Assembly (NCBI GenBank): GCA_012839585.1
Contig: DUNB01000036.1
Span: forward strand, 1 to 56,055
From: Alcaligenaceae bacterium
GTDB taxonomy: Bacteria > Pseudomonadota > Gammaproteobacteria > Burkholderiales > Burkholderiaceae_B
Reading direction: 5' to 3'
Length of the DNA stretch: 56,055 nt
Under the pieces are notes generated by a model, which did no database searches, was not told where the DNA came from, and saw only the letters and a program-made list of their open reading frames with translations. Of this stretch, positions 10,298-21,037 are shown piece after piece; position 1 is the stretch's first letter, and each line of letters begins with the position of its first letter. Position numbers and translations under genes: made by a program.

Positions 10298-11167
10298 ATG
10301 ATGCAACGTCTGTTTCCTGCTCTGATCGCTTTGGCTTTGGCTCTAGCGGTATTGTCTTCATCCTTATTTGTCGTGCGTGAGCGTGACTCAGCCTTGGTTT
10401 TTGCTTTGGGTGAAGTAAAAGAAAGTATTACTAAACCGGGTTTGTATTTTAAATTACCGCCGCCTTTTCAGAATGTGGTGTTGTTAGATAAACGCCTACA
10501 AACCATCGAGGCCAAAGACCCCGAGCGTATTCAAACGGCTGAAAAGAAAAACCTGCTGATCGACTCATACGTTAAATGGCGTATTGATGATCCTCGTTTG
10601 TTCTACGTCACCTTTGGTGCCTCAGACCGTGGTGCGATTGAACGCTTGCAGGCCCAAATTCGTGACGCGCTGAACGCGTCAGTGAACGTGCGTACAGTAA
10701 AAGAAGTGGTGTCTGATCAGCGCGATAGCATCATGCGCGAAGTCCTAGAGGCTGTACAAAAACGAGCCAAACCCCTTGGGGTTGAAGTGGTTGATGTGCG
10801 CTTGCGCCGCATCGATTTTGCACCAGAGATTTCCGAGTCCGTGTATAGACGTATGGAGGCCGAGCGTAAACAAGAGGCGAACCGCCTACGCGCTACCGGT
10901 GCCGCAGAAAGTGAGCGTATCCGTGCTGAAGCCGATCGCCAACGCGAGGAACTGATCGCTACGGCCTATGCCGAAGCCGAAACGATTCGCGGTCAAGGCG
11001 AGGCCGAAGCCGCTAATATTTATGCGTCTGCGTACTCCAAAAATCCAGAGTTCTACCGTTTCTATCGTAGTTTAGAGGCGTATCGCAATGCCTTTAACTC
11101 GGAAAACGATACCTTGGTACTAAGCCCAGAATCCGAGTTTTTCCGCTACTGGAAAAATACCGATTGA
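10298..11167 (+). CDS. hflC: Membrane protease modulator HflC
   Basis: HflC is the partner of HflK in the FtsH-regulating complex. The 289-residue protein has an N-terminal membrane anchor (LIALALALAVLSSSLFVV) and an SPFH/band-7 domain beginning ERDSALVFALGEVKE. A long Glu/Ala/Arg-rich helical segment (ERIRAEADRQREELIATAYA) follows. Two ATG codons stand in tandem at 10298 and 10301. The ribosome-binding sequence AGGAGG at 10290-10295 overlaps the hflK stop and sits 2 and 5 bases upstream of them, so the second ATG may be the true start; the difference is one residue. Confidence 0.94.
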   Translation: MMQRLFPALIALALALAVLSSSLFVVRERDSALVFALGEVKESITKPGLYFKLPPPFQNVVLLDKRLQTIEAKDPERIQTAEKKNLLIDSYVKWRIDDPRLFYVTFGASDRGAIERLQAQIRDALNASVNVRTVKEVVSDQRDSIMREVLEAVQKRAKPLGVEVVDVRLRRIDFAPEISESVYRRMEAERKQEANRLRATGAAESERIRAEADRQREELIATAYAEAETIRGQGEAEAANIYASAYSKNPEFYRFYRSLEAYRNAFNSENDTLVLSPESEFFRYWKNTD

Positions 11168-11198
11168 CGTAATTAGGCCAAAGGCTTAGCTTTAGGGC

Positions 11199-11228
11199 TT
11201 GGCTATTTTGCAACGGTTCGTATATACT
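11199..11228 (+). promoter_or_regulatory. Candidate sigma-70 promoter between hflC and hisZ
   Basis: A -35 TTGGCT at 11199-11204 and a -10 TATACT at 11223-11228 are separated by 18 bp. The predicted start of transcription is near 11235. It could serve the short hairpin RNA at 11235-11296 and, by readthrough, hisZ and purA. This is inferred from sequence match only. Confidence 0.55.
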
Positions 11229-11234
11229 AGTGTG

Positions 11235-11296
11235 TAAGTTTTTACACCATATCGCAGGCGACTTTGGGGGCTTACAGCCTCCAGGTCGCTTTTTTG
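11235..11296 (+). ncRNA. Candidate short RNA or attenuator upstream of hisZ
   Basis: From the predicted start near 11235 to a T-run ending at 11296 the sequence folds as two hairpins. The first pairs GTGTAA with TTACAC. The second is a strong terminator stem at 11258-11289: GCGAC pairs with GTCGC, then TGGGGGCT pairs with AGCCTCCA with one wobble and a 3-nt loop, followed by six T. No open reading frame of useful length is inside. It may be a small RNA, a transcription attenuator for hisZ-purA, or simply a terminator for the hflKC operon. The sequence does not decide between these. Confidence 0.4.
11258..11296 (+). terminator. Intrinsic terminator between hflC and hisZ
   Basis: A long GC-rich stem (arms at about 11258-11272 and 11276-11289) is followed by TTTTTT. 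It ends the hfl transcript and any transcript from the promoter at 11199-11228. Confidence 0.85.
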
Positions 11297-11335
11297 TTGT
11301 GCTGCCTTTAGATTGAAAAAGCGAAGGCTATTCTC

Positions 11336-12505
11336 ATGTCCAATTGGTTATTGCCAGAAAGTTTGGCAGATATTTTACCCGCAGAGGCTCGACGTATCGA
11401 GGAACTGCGCCGTTATTTACTTGATTTGTACCGCAGCTATGGCTTTGAGCTGGTGGCTCCGCCTTTGGCCGAGTACCTCGAGTCCTTGCAGGCCGTTTCC
11501 GGGACCAAGCTCAACCTTTGTACGAGTAAACTGGTTGACCAGCTTTCCGGCCGTACAATGGGGATTCGTGCAGATATGACGCCACAGGTGGCGCGTATTG
11601 ATGCGCACTTGCTAAATCGTAATACTGTGACAAGACTGTGCTATTGCGGCTCGGTGTTGCATGCACGTCCTCAAGGCTTGATGTCTGATCGCGAGCTGCT
11701 GCAAATTGGCGCAGAGATTTACGGCTATGCCGGAGTCGAGGCAGACTTAGAGATTATTCGACTCGCGCTGGCCAGTGTGGCTAAAGCGGGAGTGAAAAAT
11801 GCACGTTTGGATTTGAATCTGCCGGGGGTGGGTCATGCCATCCTACAGGCAGATCCAGTGCTAAGACCACATACAGCTAAAATTTTTGATTTGCTTAGCG
11901 CCAAAGACATTCCTGCTTTGCGTGACTTGCAAAAGGAATACCCAGACTGTCAGCCTGAAATTATTCACGCGTTAATTACGCTGTGCTCCTTGTACGGAGA
12001 GGCTGACGAGGTCATTGAAAAAGCCAAAAAAACACTCCCTCAAACAGAGAGTATCAGCGAAGCCTTAGCGCAGCTACAGGTATTGATCAGTTCTCTAGAG
12101 GTACCTGTGCTGACAGTGGATTTGGCTGATATGGGTGGTAGCTCTAGTTACCACACTGGCGTGGTTTTTTGTGTGTATGCTGATGGTTGGCATGATGCGT
12201 TAGTGCGTGGTGGTCGATATGATGGGGTGGGTAAAACCTACGGCCGTGATCGACCTGCAACGGGCTTCAGTATGGATTTACGTAAACTATCAGCGGGTCT
12301 GGCGGCGGCCAAGCCAATGCGCGCGATTCGTGCGCCTTGGGGGGTTGATGCCGAGCTGCAGGAAAAATTAAATGGTTTACGCGAGTCGGGTGAAATCGTG
12401 ATACAGATGCTACCCGATCAATCCCCCGAGCTGGATGAGTTCCAGATTGACCGGGAACTTGTTCTGCTTGATGGGGAATGGCAGTTGCGGTCCTTGACCG
12501 ACTAA
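11336..12505 (+). CDS. hisZ: ATP phosphoribosyltransferase regulatory subunit HisZ
   Basis: HisZ is a catalytically dead HisRS paralogue that assembles with the short form of HisG and is needed for the first step of histidine synthesis. The 389-residue protein keeps the class II fold ([58 protein letters not shown]) but the histidine loop is changed, and the anticodon-binding domain is missing or divergent. Its presence implies a short HisG elsewhere in the genome. The ATG at 11336 has GAAGG about eight bases upstream. hisZ between hflC and purA is characteristic of Burkholderiales. Confidence 0.93.
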   Translation: MSNWLLPESLADILPAEARRIEELRRYLLDLYRSYGFELVAPPLAEYLESLQAVSGTKLNLCTSKLVDQLSGRTMGIRADMTPQVARIDAHLLNRNTVTRLCYCGSVLHARPQGLMSDRELLQIGAEIYGYAGVEADLEIIRLALASVAKAGVKNARLDLNLPGVGHAILQADPVLRPHTAKIFDLLSAKDIPALRDLQKEYPDCQPEIIHALITLCSLYGEADEVIEKAKKTLPQTESISEALAQLQVLISSLEVPVLTVDLADMGGSSSYHTGVVFCVYADGWHDALVRGGRYDGVGKTYGRDRPATGFSMDLRKLSAGLAAAKPMRAIRAPWGVDAELQEKLNGLRESGEIVIQMLPDQSPELDEFQIDRELVLLDGEWQLRSLTD

Positions 12506-12531
12506 CTGTGACACACCCTTCGGGCTTTTAG

Positions 12532-13878
<1,347 letters not shown>

Positions 13879-13895
13879 ATAGATCCGATTTAAAA

Positions 13896-13961
13896 GGGCG
13901 GCTGTAAGGCCGCCTTGTGCATTGATGGGTTAAAACTATCCGTCAATGCACGTTTTAGTTT
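13896..13961 (+). terminator. Tandem hairpin terminator after purA
   Basis: A short stem (GGCGGC with GCCGCC, 13897-13914) is followed at once by a longer one (GTGCATTGA at 13917-13925 with TCAATGCAC at 13943-13951) and a GTTTTAGTTT tail. The second hairpin is the likely Rho-independent terminator. Confidence 0.8.
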
Positions 13962-13999
13962 AAGATTAGCTTCACATTTATAAATAGTTAGGATCGACT

Positions 14000-14542
14000 A
14001 TGAGTCTGCACCAAAACACGGATAGCGACCTTTGGGTTAGCTGGCAACAATACAATGAACTGATCGAAAGGTTAGCATTGCAAATTCACGAGTCCGGCTG
14101 GAAATTCGATAAAATCGTTTGTTTGGCTCGTGGTGGTATGCGGGTAGGGGACGTTGTCTCACGCATTTACGATGTGCCTTTAGGGATTTTGGCGACTAGC
14201 AGTTATCGCGAAGCGGCCGGCACGCAGCAAGGCGCTCTGGATATCGCCCAGTTCATCACTATCACACGTGGTACGTTGGATGGTAATGTGTTGTTGATTG
14301 ACGACATGGTGGATACCGGTCTCACGTTTAAGCGGGTGCGTGATCATTTACGTAATCAGTTTCCTGCCATCACAGAGCTGCGTACAGGCGTATTGTGGTG
14401 GAAGGGGCACTCTGAGGTCGAACCAGATTATTTTGTTGAAAAACTGCCTACTAATCCTTGGATTCACCAGCCTTTCGAAGACTACGACAGCCTACGTCCT
14501 CATCAATTAGAGGCCTGGATCCGTAAAGGCAAAAGCAGCTAA
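14000..14542 (+). CDS. Purine-type phosphoribosyltransferase
   Basis: A 180-residue type I phosphoribosyltransferase. The PRPP-binding signature is VLLIDDMVDTGLT at about residues 97-109. The hood and PPi-loop region LARGGMRVGDVVSRIYDVP and the C-terminal WIHQPFEDYDS fit the Gpt/Hpt-like group that salvages xanthine, guanine or hypoxanthine. It begins at an ATG with AGGA six bases upstream and follows purA, which supports a role in purine salvage. The base preference cannot be read from sequence by eye. Confidence 0.8.
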   Translation: MSLHQNTDSDLWVSWQQYNELIERLALQIHESGWKFDKIVCLARGGMRVGDVVSRIYDVPLGILATSSYREAAGTQQGALDIAQFITITRGTLDGNVLLIDDMVDTGLTFKRVRDHLRNQFPAITELRTGVLWWKGHSEVEPDYFVEKLPTNPWIHQPFEDYDSLRPHQLEAWIRKGKSS

Positions 14543-14556
14543 TCGACGGATAGCTT

Positions 14557-14586
14557 TTGACGTTTAGCGTCAAATCATGCTAGTAT
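14557..14586 (+). promoter_or_regulatory. Candidate promoter of rpsU-dnaG
   Basis: A -35 TTGACG at 14557-14562 and a -10 TAGTAT at 14581-14586 are 18 bp apart. The -35 lies in a palindrome (TTGACG with CGTCAA). The start of transcription would be near 14593, giving a leader of about 100 nt before rpsU. Confidence 0.6.
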
Positions 14587-14689
14587 CAACGTCTAACCTA
14601 CTATTTTGCGTATTGTGTATGTGTTGATTTAAACGCTACACGTACACAACTGTTTCTAACCCTTTTTTAAGCAAGGCTTCCAAAAGTAC

Positions 14690-14902
14690 ATGTCTACTGT
14701 CCGCCTGAAAGAAAACGAGCCTTTCGAGGTCGCGATGCGTCGCTTCAAGCGCACCATCGAAAAAACTGGTCTATTAACTGAATTGCGTTCACGCGAGTTC
14801 TACGAAAAACCAACCGCTGAGCGCAAACGTAAACGCGCCGCTGCTGTAAAACGTCACTACAAACGCATTCGCAGTCAGCAGTTGCCTCCGCGTCTATATT
14901 GA
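14690..14902 (+). CDS. rpsU: Ribosomal protein bS21
   Basis: The 70-residue protein [20 protein letters not shown] has the full bS21 sequence with the basic C-terminus ([20 protein letters not shown]). It is a small-subunit protein near the anti-Shine-Dalgarno end of 16S rRNA, important for initiation. It is the first gene of the classical rpsU-dnaG-rpoD macromolecular synthesis operon. Its stop overlaps the TTG start of dnaG (TTGA at 14899-14902). Confidence 0.98.
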   Translation: MSTVRLKENEPFEVAMRRFKRTIEKTGLLTELRSREFYEKPTAERKRKRAAAVKRHYKRIRSQQLPPRLY

Positions 14903-16812
14903 TACCTGAATCTTATATTCAGGAACTGCTAGCGCGTGTCGATGTTGCAGATGTCGTAGGGCGCTACGTACAGTTACGCAAGGGTGGGGCCAATTTAATT
15001 GGCCTGTGTCCCTTTCATAACGAAAAATCTCCCTCTTTTACTGTCAGTCCCGCTAAACAGTTTTATCACTGTTTTGGTTGTGGCGCACATGGCAGCGCTA
15101 TTAGTTTTCTGATGGCACACACTGGGGCCACGTTCCCCGAGGCCGTACGCTCTCTATCGAGCGAGGTCGGTCTGACTGTGCCTGAAACGAATCGCTCCCC
15201 GCAGCAACGCGAACAAGATCAACGACGTAAAGAGCAGCGCTCTATACATCAACAGATACTTGATACCGCACAAGAACACTATCTACGTCAGTTTAAAAAT
15301 CACGATCCGGCCCAACGCTATATCAAGCAAAGAGGTCTGTCTGCTCAGACTATTGCGCGCTTTGGTTTAGGCTGGGCACAGCCGGATCGTCAAGATCTGG
15401 CACGTGTTTTTCCCAACTACCAAGATCCTCTATTAGTTGAATCGGGATTAGTTGTCGAGTCGGATGACGGCAGGCGCTATGATCGATTCCGATCACGGGT
15501 GATGTTCCCAATACGTAGCCGTAAAGGCGATGTGATTGGTTTTGGTGGTCGCTTAATAGCCAAAGGCGAACCCAAGTATTTGAACTCCCCAGAGACCCCC
15601 CTGTTTTCCAAAAGCCACGAACTGTATGGTCTTTGGGAAAACCGACAAGGTATACGTACCGAAGGTTTTGTCATAGTGGTAGAGGGTTACATGGATGTGG
15701 TGGGACTGTCCGATTTTGGTCTGCACAACGCCGTGGCAACCTTAGGGACAGCTACGACGGAATACCACATCCGTCATCTGATGCGTGCGAGTGATCGTAT
15801 CGTATTTTGTTTTGATGGTGATGGAGCAGGGCGCCGGGCCGCTTGGCGAGCCCTAACGACCTGTTTGCCGCAGCTACGTGATGACGTATCGATGCGGTTT
15901 TTGTTTTTGCCCGCCGAGCACGATCCAGATTCTTATGTACGAGAGTTTGGTGTAGATGCTTTTAGGGATCAGGCCAAAAATGCAGCGGCGTTGTCGCGCT
16001 TTATGCTTGATGAACTTGCCTCGCGTCATAACTTGGACGAGGCCGAAGGTAGGGCTGCTTGTGTGCATGAAGCGATTCCGTTGCTACAAGCGCTACCTGA
16101 TTGCACCCTGAGTCTGCAAATTGAACAAGAATTTGCGCAAATGGTGCGACTGACCCCCGATGAATTACAATTGCGCTTAATGCAAGCGCAAGCTGCTGCA
16201 AAGCCCGCGTACTCGTCACAAGAATCCAATCGCGTTCAGTCTATGCCGGCTGAAGACGCCCATTATCCTCAGGCAGAGCCCTGGGGCGATATGGAGACGA
16301 TTCCAGTTGAAGCGTATGATCAGACAAGGCCTGTGGCAAAAAAGCAAAGGCCCAGACGTGGTTCGCAAAATGCGCGCACCGTCACACCTATTGCTAAACG
16401 ACTATTAAAATTATTGGCTGCGTACCCACATTTAGCCCAGGATTTAGATCATGAGGCGCTTGAAATTATCGTACAAAGCCCCACCTTAGTATTAGTACAA
16501 GATTTAATTGCTTTAGCGAATGACACCCAAGCACAACATATTGGGGCATTAACTCAAGCTGTTGATTCGGATTCTGATCTGGCCCAAGTTTTACAAGGGC
16601 TGGCCACAGAATTGTTGCAACAAGATGATCTTCCTGATCCCAAAGGGGAGTGGGATGATGCGCTGCGTAAAATACAGATCGAAGCCATTAAACAAGAGCA
16701 GTCTGATTTAATTGCAGCGGGGTTGCCTGATGAAACTTCCAGGCAACGTTATCAAGACCTGTCACGTAGACTGGCGCAGTTGTTTACTGCACCATCGTCT
16801 CAAGTACAGTAA
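14899..16812 (+). CDS. dnaG: DNA primase DnaG
   Basis: DnaG makes RNA primers for chromosome replication. The 637-residue protein begins with a TTG that overlaps the rpsU stop. The N-terminal CHC2 zinc-binding domain shows [12 protein letters not shown] and [11 protein letters not shown]. The catalytic TOPRIM domain shows [11 protein letters not shown] and [13 protein letters not shown] with the metal-binding DxD. The C-terminal part (about residues 430-637) is the divergent DnaB-interaction region, with a basic linker [10 protein letters not shown]. The weak TTG start coupled to rpsU is consistent with the low amount of primase needed per cell. Confidence 0.96.
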   Translation: MIPESYIQELLARVDVADVVGRYVQLRKGGANLIGLCPFHNEKSPSFTVSPAKQFYHCFGCGAHGSAISFLMAHTGATFPEAVRSLSSEVGLTVPETNRSPQQREQDQRRKEQRSIHQQILDTAQEHYLRQFKNHDPAQRYIKQRGLSAQTIARFGLGWAQPDRQDLARVFPNYQDPLLVESGLVVESDDGRRYDRFRSRVMFPIRSRKGDVIGFGGRLIAKGEPKYLNSPETPLFSKSHELYGLWENRQGIRTEGFVIVVEGYMDVVGLSDFGLHNAVATLGTATTEYHIRHLMRASDRIVFCFDGDGAGRRAAWRALTTCLPQLRDDVSMRFLFLPAEHDPDSYVREFGVDAFRDQAKNAAALSRFMLDELASRHNLDEAEGRAACVHEAIPLLQALPDCTLSLQIEQEFAQMVRLTPDELQLRLMQAQAAAKPAYSSQESNRVQSMPAEDAHYPQAEPWGDMETIPVEAYDQTRPVAKKQRPRRGSQNARTVTPIAKRLLKLLAAYPHLAQDLDHEALEIIVQSPTLVLVQDLIALANDTQAQHIGALTQAVDSDSDLAQVLQGLATELLQQDDLPDPKGEWDDALRKIQIEAIKQEQSDLIAAGLPDETSRQRYQDLSRRLAQLFTAPSSQVQ

Positions 16813-16893
16813 AATATTTCGGTTGATGCGCTGGGCTATGTCTAAACATAAACTAGTGCAAGAACCAATTAAGGAATCGCAAATAACACTCGT

Positions 16894-16921
16894 TTGTAGG
16901 GCTTAATCGCTATCATAAAAT
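16894..16921 (+). promoter_or_regulatory. Candidate promoter upstream of rpoD
   Basis: In the 280-bp gap between dnaG and rpoD, TTGTAG at 16894-16899 and TAAAAT at 16916-16921 are separated by 16 bp. This would give rpoD its own promoter with a leader of about 165 nt. The match is moderate and other promoters may exist. A small hairpin (CACC with GGTG) lies at about 17057-17070, just before the start codon. Confidence 0.35.
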
Positions 16922-17092
16922 AACACGGGCAATATGCGTGTTGTTACTGTTACGGCCTTGTCTGCTTACACAAGGATTAATTCTCATTTTCGTCAACAGC
17001 TACTTTGCCCATGACTTTTACCTCAGACGCTGCTGTATTTGCATTTATCTATATCCACACCGTTATGGTGTTTTGCGTCAATGGGATTCAAT

Positions 17093-19438
17093 ATGACTCA
17101 ATCGACTGGCAATAACTCGACGACTCGCACTGTTACCATGGCGGCATCTTCGGATGACGACAGCACCTCTGTAAACGTCGACGCCAAATTGGACACCGGT
17201 GCGCCTGCACCGGCCAAAAAGGCGGCTAAAAAAGCGGTGAAAAAAGCAGCCAAAAAGGCAGTAAAAAAAGCCGCAGCAAAAAAAGTAGCGACCAAAAAAG
17301 TCGTTGATGCTGAGCCTGCCGTGTCTGACGTAGAAACAAGTAGTCCTGCGCCCGCCAAAAAAGCCGCTAAAAAAGCAGTCAAAAAAGCCGTGGCCAAAAA
17401 GGCCGCTAAAAAAGCCGCTAAAAAAGCAACGCCTGCCGCAGCACCTGCAGCACCTGCAGCGCCTGCAGCGCGTCGTGGCCGACCTGCTAAAACCACCACC
17501 TTTGATGACGATGATCATATCGAGGACGGTGATGAGGTTATCCCAGAGATTAAACCTGCCAAAAAAGGCAGCAAACGAGGCGGCGTTCGTGATGTTTTTG
17601 GGGGCCGTGGCCAACTTAGCACCGAAGAACAAGAAGCCCGTCGTAACCGCTTAAAAGCGTTGATCAAATTAGGTAAAGATCGCGGTTACTTAACCTATGG
17701 TGAGATTAACGATCACCTGCCCGATGATTTGGTTGATGCTGAAGCCATCGACGGAATTATTGGCACTTTCAGCGATATGGGTATCATGGTCTACGACCAG
17801 GCGCCTGACGCTGAAACCTTGCTCATGAGCGACAATGCGCCATTGGCATCTAACGATGATGATGTGGATGACGAAGCCGAAGCCGCTTTAACTACCGTAG
17901 ACTCCGACTTTGGTCGTACTACAGATCCCGTCCGCATGTATATGCGCGAGATGGGAACGGTAGAGCTCTTGACTCGCGAAGGCGAAATTGAGATCGCCAA
18001 ACGTATTGAAGACGGTCTTAAGCACATGGTGATGGCTATCGCAGCTTGTCCGACTACCGTCAACGAGGTGTTGGCCTATATCAACGAAGTGCGCGAAGGC
18101 AGCATGGGTATTGACGATGTGGTCGATGGCTTGATCGATGACGACGGCGAAGACTACGCCGGCTCTGGGGTTACTGACGAGGACGACGAAGGTCCCGCCG
18201 GTGGCATGAGCAGCAAACAGCTGGAATACCTACGCACTAAGTCACTGAAAAAATTCGATATCATCCAAGAATGGTTCGAAAAAATGCGTGTGGCTTTTGA
18301 GACCGAAGGTTACCGCAGTCCTGGTTACATCGAGGCCAAAGAAAATATCCTAAACGAATTTATGGGTATTCGCTTTACCGCCAAGATGGTTGAAAAACTG
18401 GCTGACACCATGCGCGAACGTGTGGCAGAGGTGCGGGCCCTAGAGCGTGAAATTCTACAGATTTGTGTAACTCGTGCCGAAATGCCGCGTTCGCACTTCA
18501 TTAAGAGCTTCCCAGGCAATGAAACCAACCTAGACTGGATCCTCGATGAGTTGGCTACTAACCCACCTTATGCGGAAACCCTAGAGCGTTTTGTGCCGGC
18601 AGTACAAGAAATCCAAGAAAAACTCTTGGAGATCCAAGCCAGTGTGGTGTTGCCGTTAACGGATCTAAAAGAAGCCAACAAGCGCATGTTGACCGGTGAA
18701 GCTAAGGCTCGTAAAGCCAAACGCGACATGACGGAAGCAAACTTACGCTTGGTGATTTCTATTGCTAAAAAATACACCAACCGTGGTTTGCAATTCTTGG
18801 ATTTGATCCAAGAGGGTAATATCGGTTTGATGAAAGCCGTTGATAAGTTCGAATATCGCCGTGGTTATAAGTTCTCGACTTATGCCACTTGGTGGATTCG
18901 TCAAGCCATTACTCGCTCTATTGCTGACCAAGCCCGTACGATTCGTATTCCGGTTCATATGATTGAAACCATCAACAAGATGAACCGTATTAATCGTCAG
19001 ATCTTGCAAGAAACCGGTGTAGAGCCAGATCCAGCCACCTTGGCACAAAAAATGGATCTGCCCGAGGACCGCGTACGTAAGATCCTTAAAATCGCCAAAG
19101 AACCCATTTCGATGGAAACACCGATTGGGGATGATGATGATTCCCACTTGGGCGATTTTATCGAGGACACGAACACCGTCTCGCCATCGGATTCGGCCTT
19201 GCATGGCTCGATGCGCGATGTGGTCAAAGACGTGTTGGATTCTTTAACACCTCGCGAGGCCAAAGTACTACGTATGCGTTTTGGTATTGAAATGAGTACC
19301 GATCAAACCTTGGAAGAGGTAGGTAAACAGTTTGACGTAACGCGTGAGCGTATTCGTCAGATCGAGGCCAAAGCACTACGTAAACTGCGTCACCCAAGTC
19401 GTGCCGACAAGTTGAAATCCTTCCTCGAAGGCAAATAA
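17093..19438 (+). CDS. rpoD: Primary sigma factor RpoD (sigma-70)
   Basis: The housekeeping sigma factor, 781 residues from the ATG at 17093. An upstream in-frame start at 17039 adds 18 unconserved residues and is less likely. Region 2 is seen as [18 protein letters not shown]-like sequence (here [18 protein letters not shown]). Region 3 includes [16 protein letters not shown]. Region 4.2 is [19 protein letters not shown]. Before region 1.1 there is a long extension: two Lys/Ala repeats (about residues 41-69 and 87-112), an Ala/Pro run and an AT-hook-like RRGRPAK at about 127-133. Such extensions are known in Burkholderiales RpoD; their function is unclear. Confidence 0.97.
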   Translation: MTQSTGNNSTTRTVTMAASSDDDSTSVNVDAKLDTGAPAPAKKAAKKAVKKAAKKAVKKAAAKKVATKKVVDAEPAVSDVETSSPAPAKKAAKKAVKKAVAKKAAKKAAKKATPAAAPAAPAAPAARRGRPAKTTTFDDDDHIEDGDEVIPEIKPAKKGSKRGGVRDVFGGRGQLSTEEQEARRNRLKALIKLGKDRGYLTYGEINDHLPDDLVDAEAIDGIIGTFSDMGIMVYDQAPDAETLLMSDNAPLASNDDDVDDEAEAALTTVDSDFGRTTDPVRMYMREMGTVELLTREGEIEIAKRIEDGLKHMVMAIAACPTTVNEVLAYINEVREGSMGIDDVVDGLIDDDGEDYAGSGVTDEDDEGPAGGMSSKQLEYLRTKSLKKFDIIQEWFEKMRVAFETEGYRSPGYIEAKENILNEFMGIRFTAKMVEKLADTMRERVAEVRALEREILQICVTRAEMPRSHFIKSFPGNETNLDWILDELATNPPYAETLERFVPAVQEIQEKLLEIQASVVLPLTDLKEANKRMLTGEAKARKAKRDMTEANLRLVISIAKKYTNRGLQFLDLIQEGNIGLMKAVDKFEYRRGYKFSTYATWWIRQAITRSIADQARTIRIPVHMIETINKMNRINRQILQETGVEPDPATLAQKMDLPEDRVRKILKIAKEPISMETPIGDDDDSHLGDFIEDTNTVSPSDSALHGSMRDVVKDVLDSLTPREAKVLRMRFGIEMSTDQTLEEVGKQFDVTRERIRQIEAKALRKLRHPSRADKLKSFLEGK

Positions 19439-19463
19439 ACCGACGTCACCTTGTTGACCAGCT

Positions 19464-19499
19464 AAAAACCCACTCAGGTGTTCTTGAGTGGGTTTTTTT
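19464..19499 (+). terminator. Bidirectional terminator between rpoD and guaD
   Basis: AAAAACCCACTCA pairs with TGAGTGGGTTTTT around a 9-nt loop. The A-run on one side and T-run on the other make it usable in both directions, as expected between two convergent genes. Confidence 0.9.
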
Positions 19500-19547
19500 A
19501 TGGCGTCAGTATTGGTTTTATAGGCTTAGCTTAGCGCGTGTAGACTC

Positions 19548-20879
19548 TTAGGTTCGTTGATATAAACACTGTCCTGCTATATAAGTCGCCTGTATACAGC
19601 GGTCATCGCCCAGCATAATCAATGAAAACAAACGTTCCTCTAACGGCATGTTTTTTTGTAGGCGACGCGCTAAAAGTGGAATAGCCCCATCATCTAACAC
19701 AATGAAGTCGGCCTCATTACCCGGTGCAAAGGAGCCGATCATAGGCAGTTGTAATTGTTGGGCTGCACCAGCCGTAACCAAGTAAAAAAGTTGAAAGGCA
19801 TTCAAATAGTGACCTTGGAGGCGAGCAATTTGATAGGCTGCTGCCATGGTCTTGAGCATGGAAAATGAAGTGCCTGCTCCCACGTCAGTGCCCAGGCTAA
19901 AAGAGGCTTGGGCGGCCAAAGCCCGTTGCGCATCAAACAGACCGCTGCCTAAAAACAGATTAGAGGTGGGGCAATGAGAAACGCTAGCACCACTTTGTGC
20001 TAATCGTTCCCAGTCGGTGTGGTCTAAATAAATGCCGTGGCCATACACAGCGCGGGGCCTCAATAGCCCAAACTGATCATAAATATCCAAATAGCTGCGA
20101 TAAGAAGGAAAGAGTTCCTTAACCCAAGCGATTTCCGCCTGGCTCTCTGCGACATGACTTTGAATAAAAACATCTTTAAAGCTTTGCGCTAACTCTTGGC
20201 AGCTTTGTAGCTGTTGTGGGCTAGAGGTGGGAGCAAAGCGAGGTGTGATGGCGTAGAGTTGTCTGCCGTGTTGATGCCAACGCTCAATGAGGTCTGCCGA
20301 GTCTTGGGCGCCAGAGGCTGCTGTATCTTGTAAATGATCGGGGCAATTTCTATCCATTAAGACCTTACCGGCTATCATGCGCATATTGCGTTGAGCACTT
20401 TGTTGAAAAAAGCAATCTACAGATGTTTTATGCACACTGCCATAGACTAGAGCAGTGGTGGTGCCGTTTCTTAGTAACTCATCCAAAAAAATTGTGCTGA
20501 CTTGAGCAGCATGATCGGGATCAGAAAACTGTGCTTCGGTAGGAAAGGTATAGTTTTCTAGCCAGGGTAATAGGTCCGATGCTGGTGCCGCCATCATCTC
20601 TGTCTGCGGGTAATGCAGGTGGGTATCAATAAAGCCGGGGCAGATAATTTTATGCTTGTAAGAGTGGATCAATATATTTGAGCTTAGGGTGGGAAATAAC
20701 TCCTGATAAGAGCCAATTGCAGTGATGTAACCATTCTGAATGACAAGTAACCCATCCTGGTACCAACAGAGATCAGGCTTTTGCATTGTGGAGGTTTGCG
20801 GATTAAAAAAGAGGATTTGACCTCTGTAAGCTCTTGTTTCTAAATTCATTTTTTGATTTTTTGCCTTTTCAGAGCACAT
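19548..20879 (-). CDS. guaD: Guanine deaminase
   Basis: GuaD hydrolyses guanine to xanthine and ammonia in purine catabolism. It is an amidohydrolase-fold metalloenzyme. Visible motifs are the zinc-binding PGFIDTHLHYPQTEMMAAP, FIQSHVAESQAEIAWV, YGHGIYLDHTDWERL, SHCPTSNLFLGSG and SLGTDVGAGTSFSML with the catalytic Asp. The longest form is 443 residues. An inner ATG at 20849 (MNLETRAYRG) gives 433 residues and is about equally plausible, since neither start has a good ribosome-binding site. It stands alone, convergent with rpoD and divergent from the cytochrome operon. Confidence 0.9.
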   Translation of the reverse strand: MCSEKAKNQKMNLETRAYRGQILFFNPQTSTMQKPDLCWYQDGLLVIQNGYITAIGSYQELFPTLSSNILIHSYKHKIICPGFIDTHLHYPQTEMMAAPASDLLPWLENYTFPTEAQFSDPDHAAQVSTIFLDELLRNGTTTALVYGSVHKTSVDCFFQQSAQRNMRMIAGKVLMDRNCPDHLQDTAASGAQDSADLIERWHQHGRQLYAITPRFAPTSSPQQLQSCQELAQSFKDVFIQSHVAESQAEIAWVKELFPSYRSYLDIYDQFGLLRPRAVYGHGIYLDHTDWERLAQSGASVSHCPTSNLFLGSGLFDAQRALAAQASFSLGTDVGAGTSFSMLKTMAAAYQIARLQGHYLNAFQLFYLVTAGAAQQLQLPMIGSFAPGNEADFIVLDDGAIPLLARRLQKNMPLEERLFSLIMLGDDRCIQATYIAGQCLYQRT

Positions 20880-20909
20880 GGTAAGAGAAAGTGTTTTTTT
20901 TGGCTGTTA

Positions 20910-20923
20910 TTGATTTGTATTAA
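20910..20923 (+). promoter_or_regulatory. Possible FNR/ANR-like site
   Basis: TTGAT, four bases, ATTAA differs by one base from the FNR consensus TTGAT-N4-ATCAA. It lies about 40 bp upstream of the candidate -35 of the cytochrome operon. A single weak match in AT-rich DNA can arise by chance. Confidence 0.25.
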
Positions 20924-20949
20924 AAAATAGCGAGTTAATTTTGCTTTGA

Positions 20950-20978
20950 TTGGTTATTTTTCAATAAGCATATAAAAT
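20950..20978 (+). promoter_or_regulatory. Candidate promoter of the cytochrome operon
   Basis: TTGGTT at 20950-20955 and TAAAAT at 20973-20978 are 17 bp apart in an AT-rich gap, about 60 bp before the start of the tsdB-like gene. Confidence 0.5.
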
Positions 20979-21037
20979 TAAGCTATATATGGGGGCGCGA
21001 CTTAGCGTTTTTTTGGTTTTTTTTGCGAGTTTATCTT

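Noticed and set aside
17098-17499. 133-residue minus-strand Ala/Phe-rich frame
   Set aside because: Another shadow of the same repeats; the apparent membrane character comes from complementing AAA and GCC codons.
17078-17632. 184-residue minus-strand frame opposite the rpoD 5' end
   Set aside because: It is the complement of the Lys/Ala repeats, giving low-complexity Phe/Gly-rich sequence without a ribosome-binding site.
18743-19204. 153-residue minus-strand frame inside rpoD
   Set aside because: Lies entirely opposite the conserved sigma regions 2-4 and has no family resemblance.
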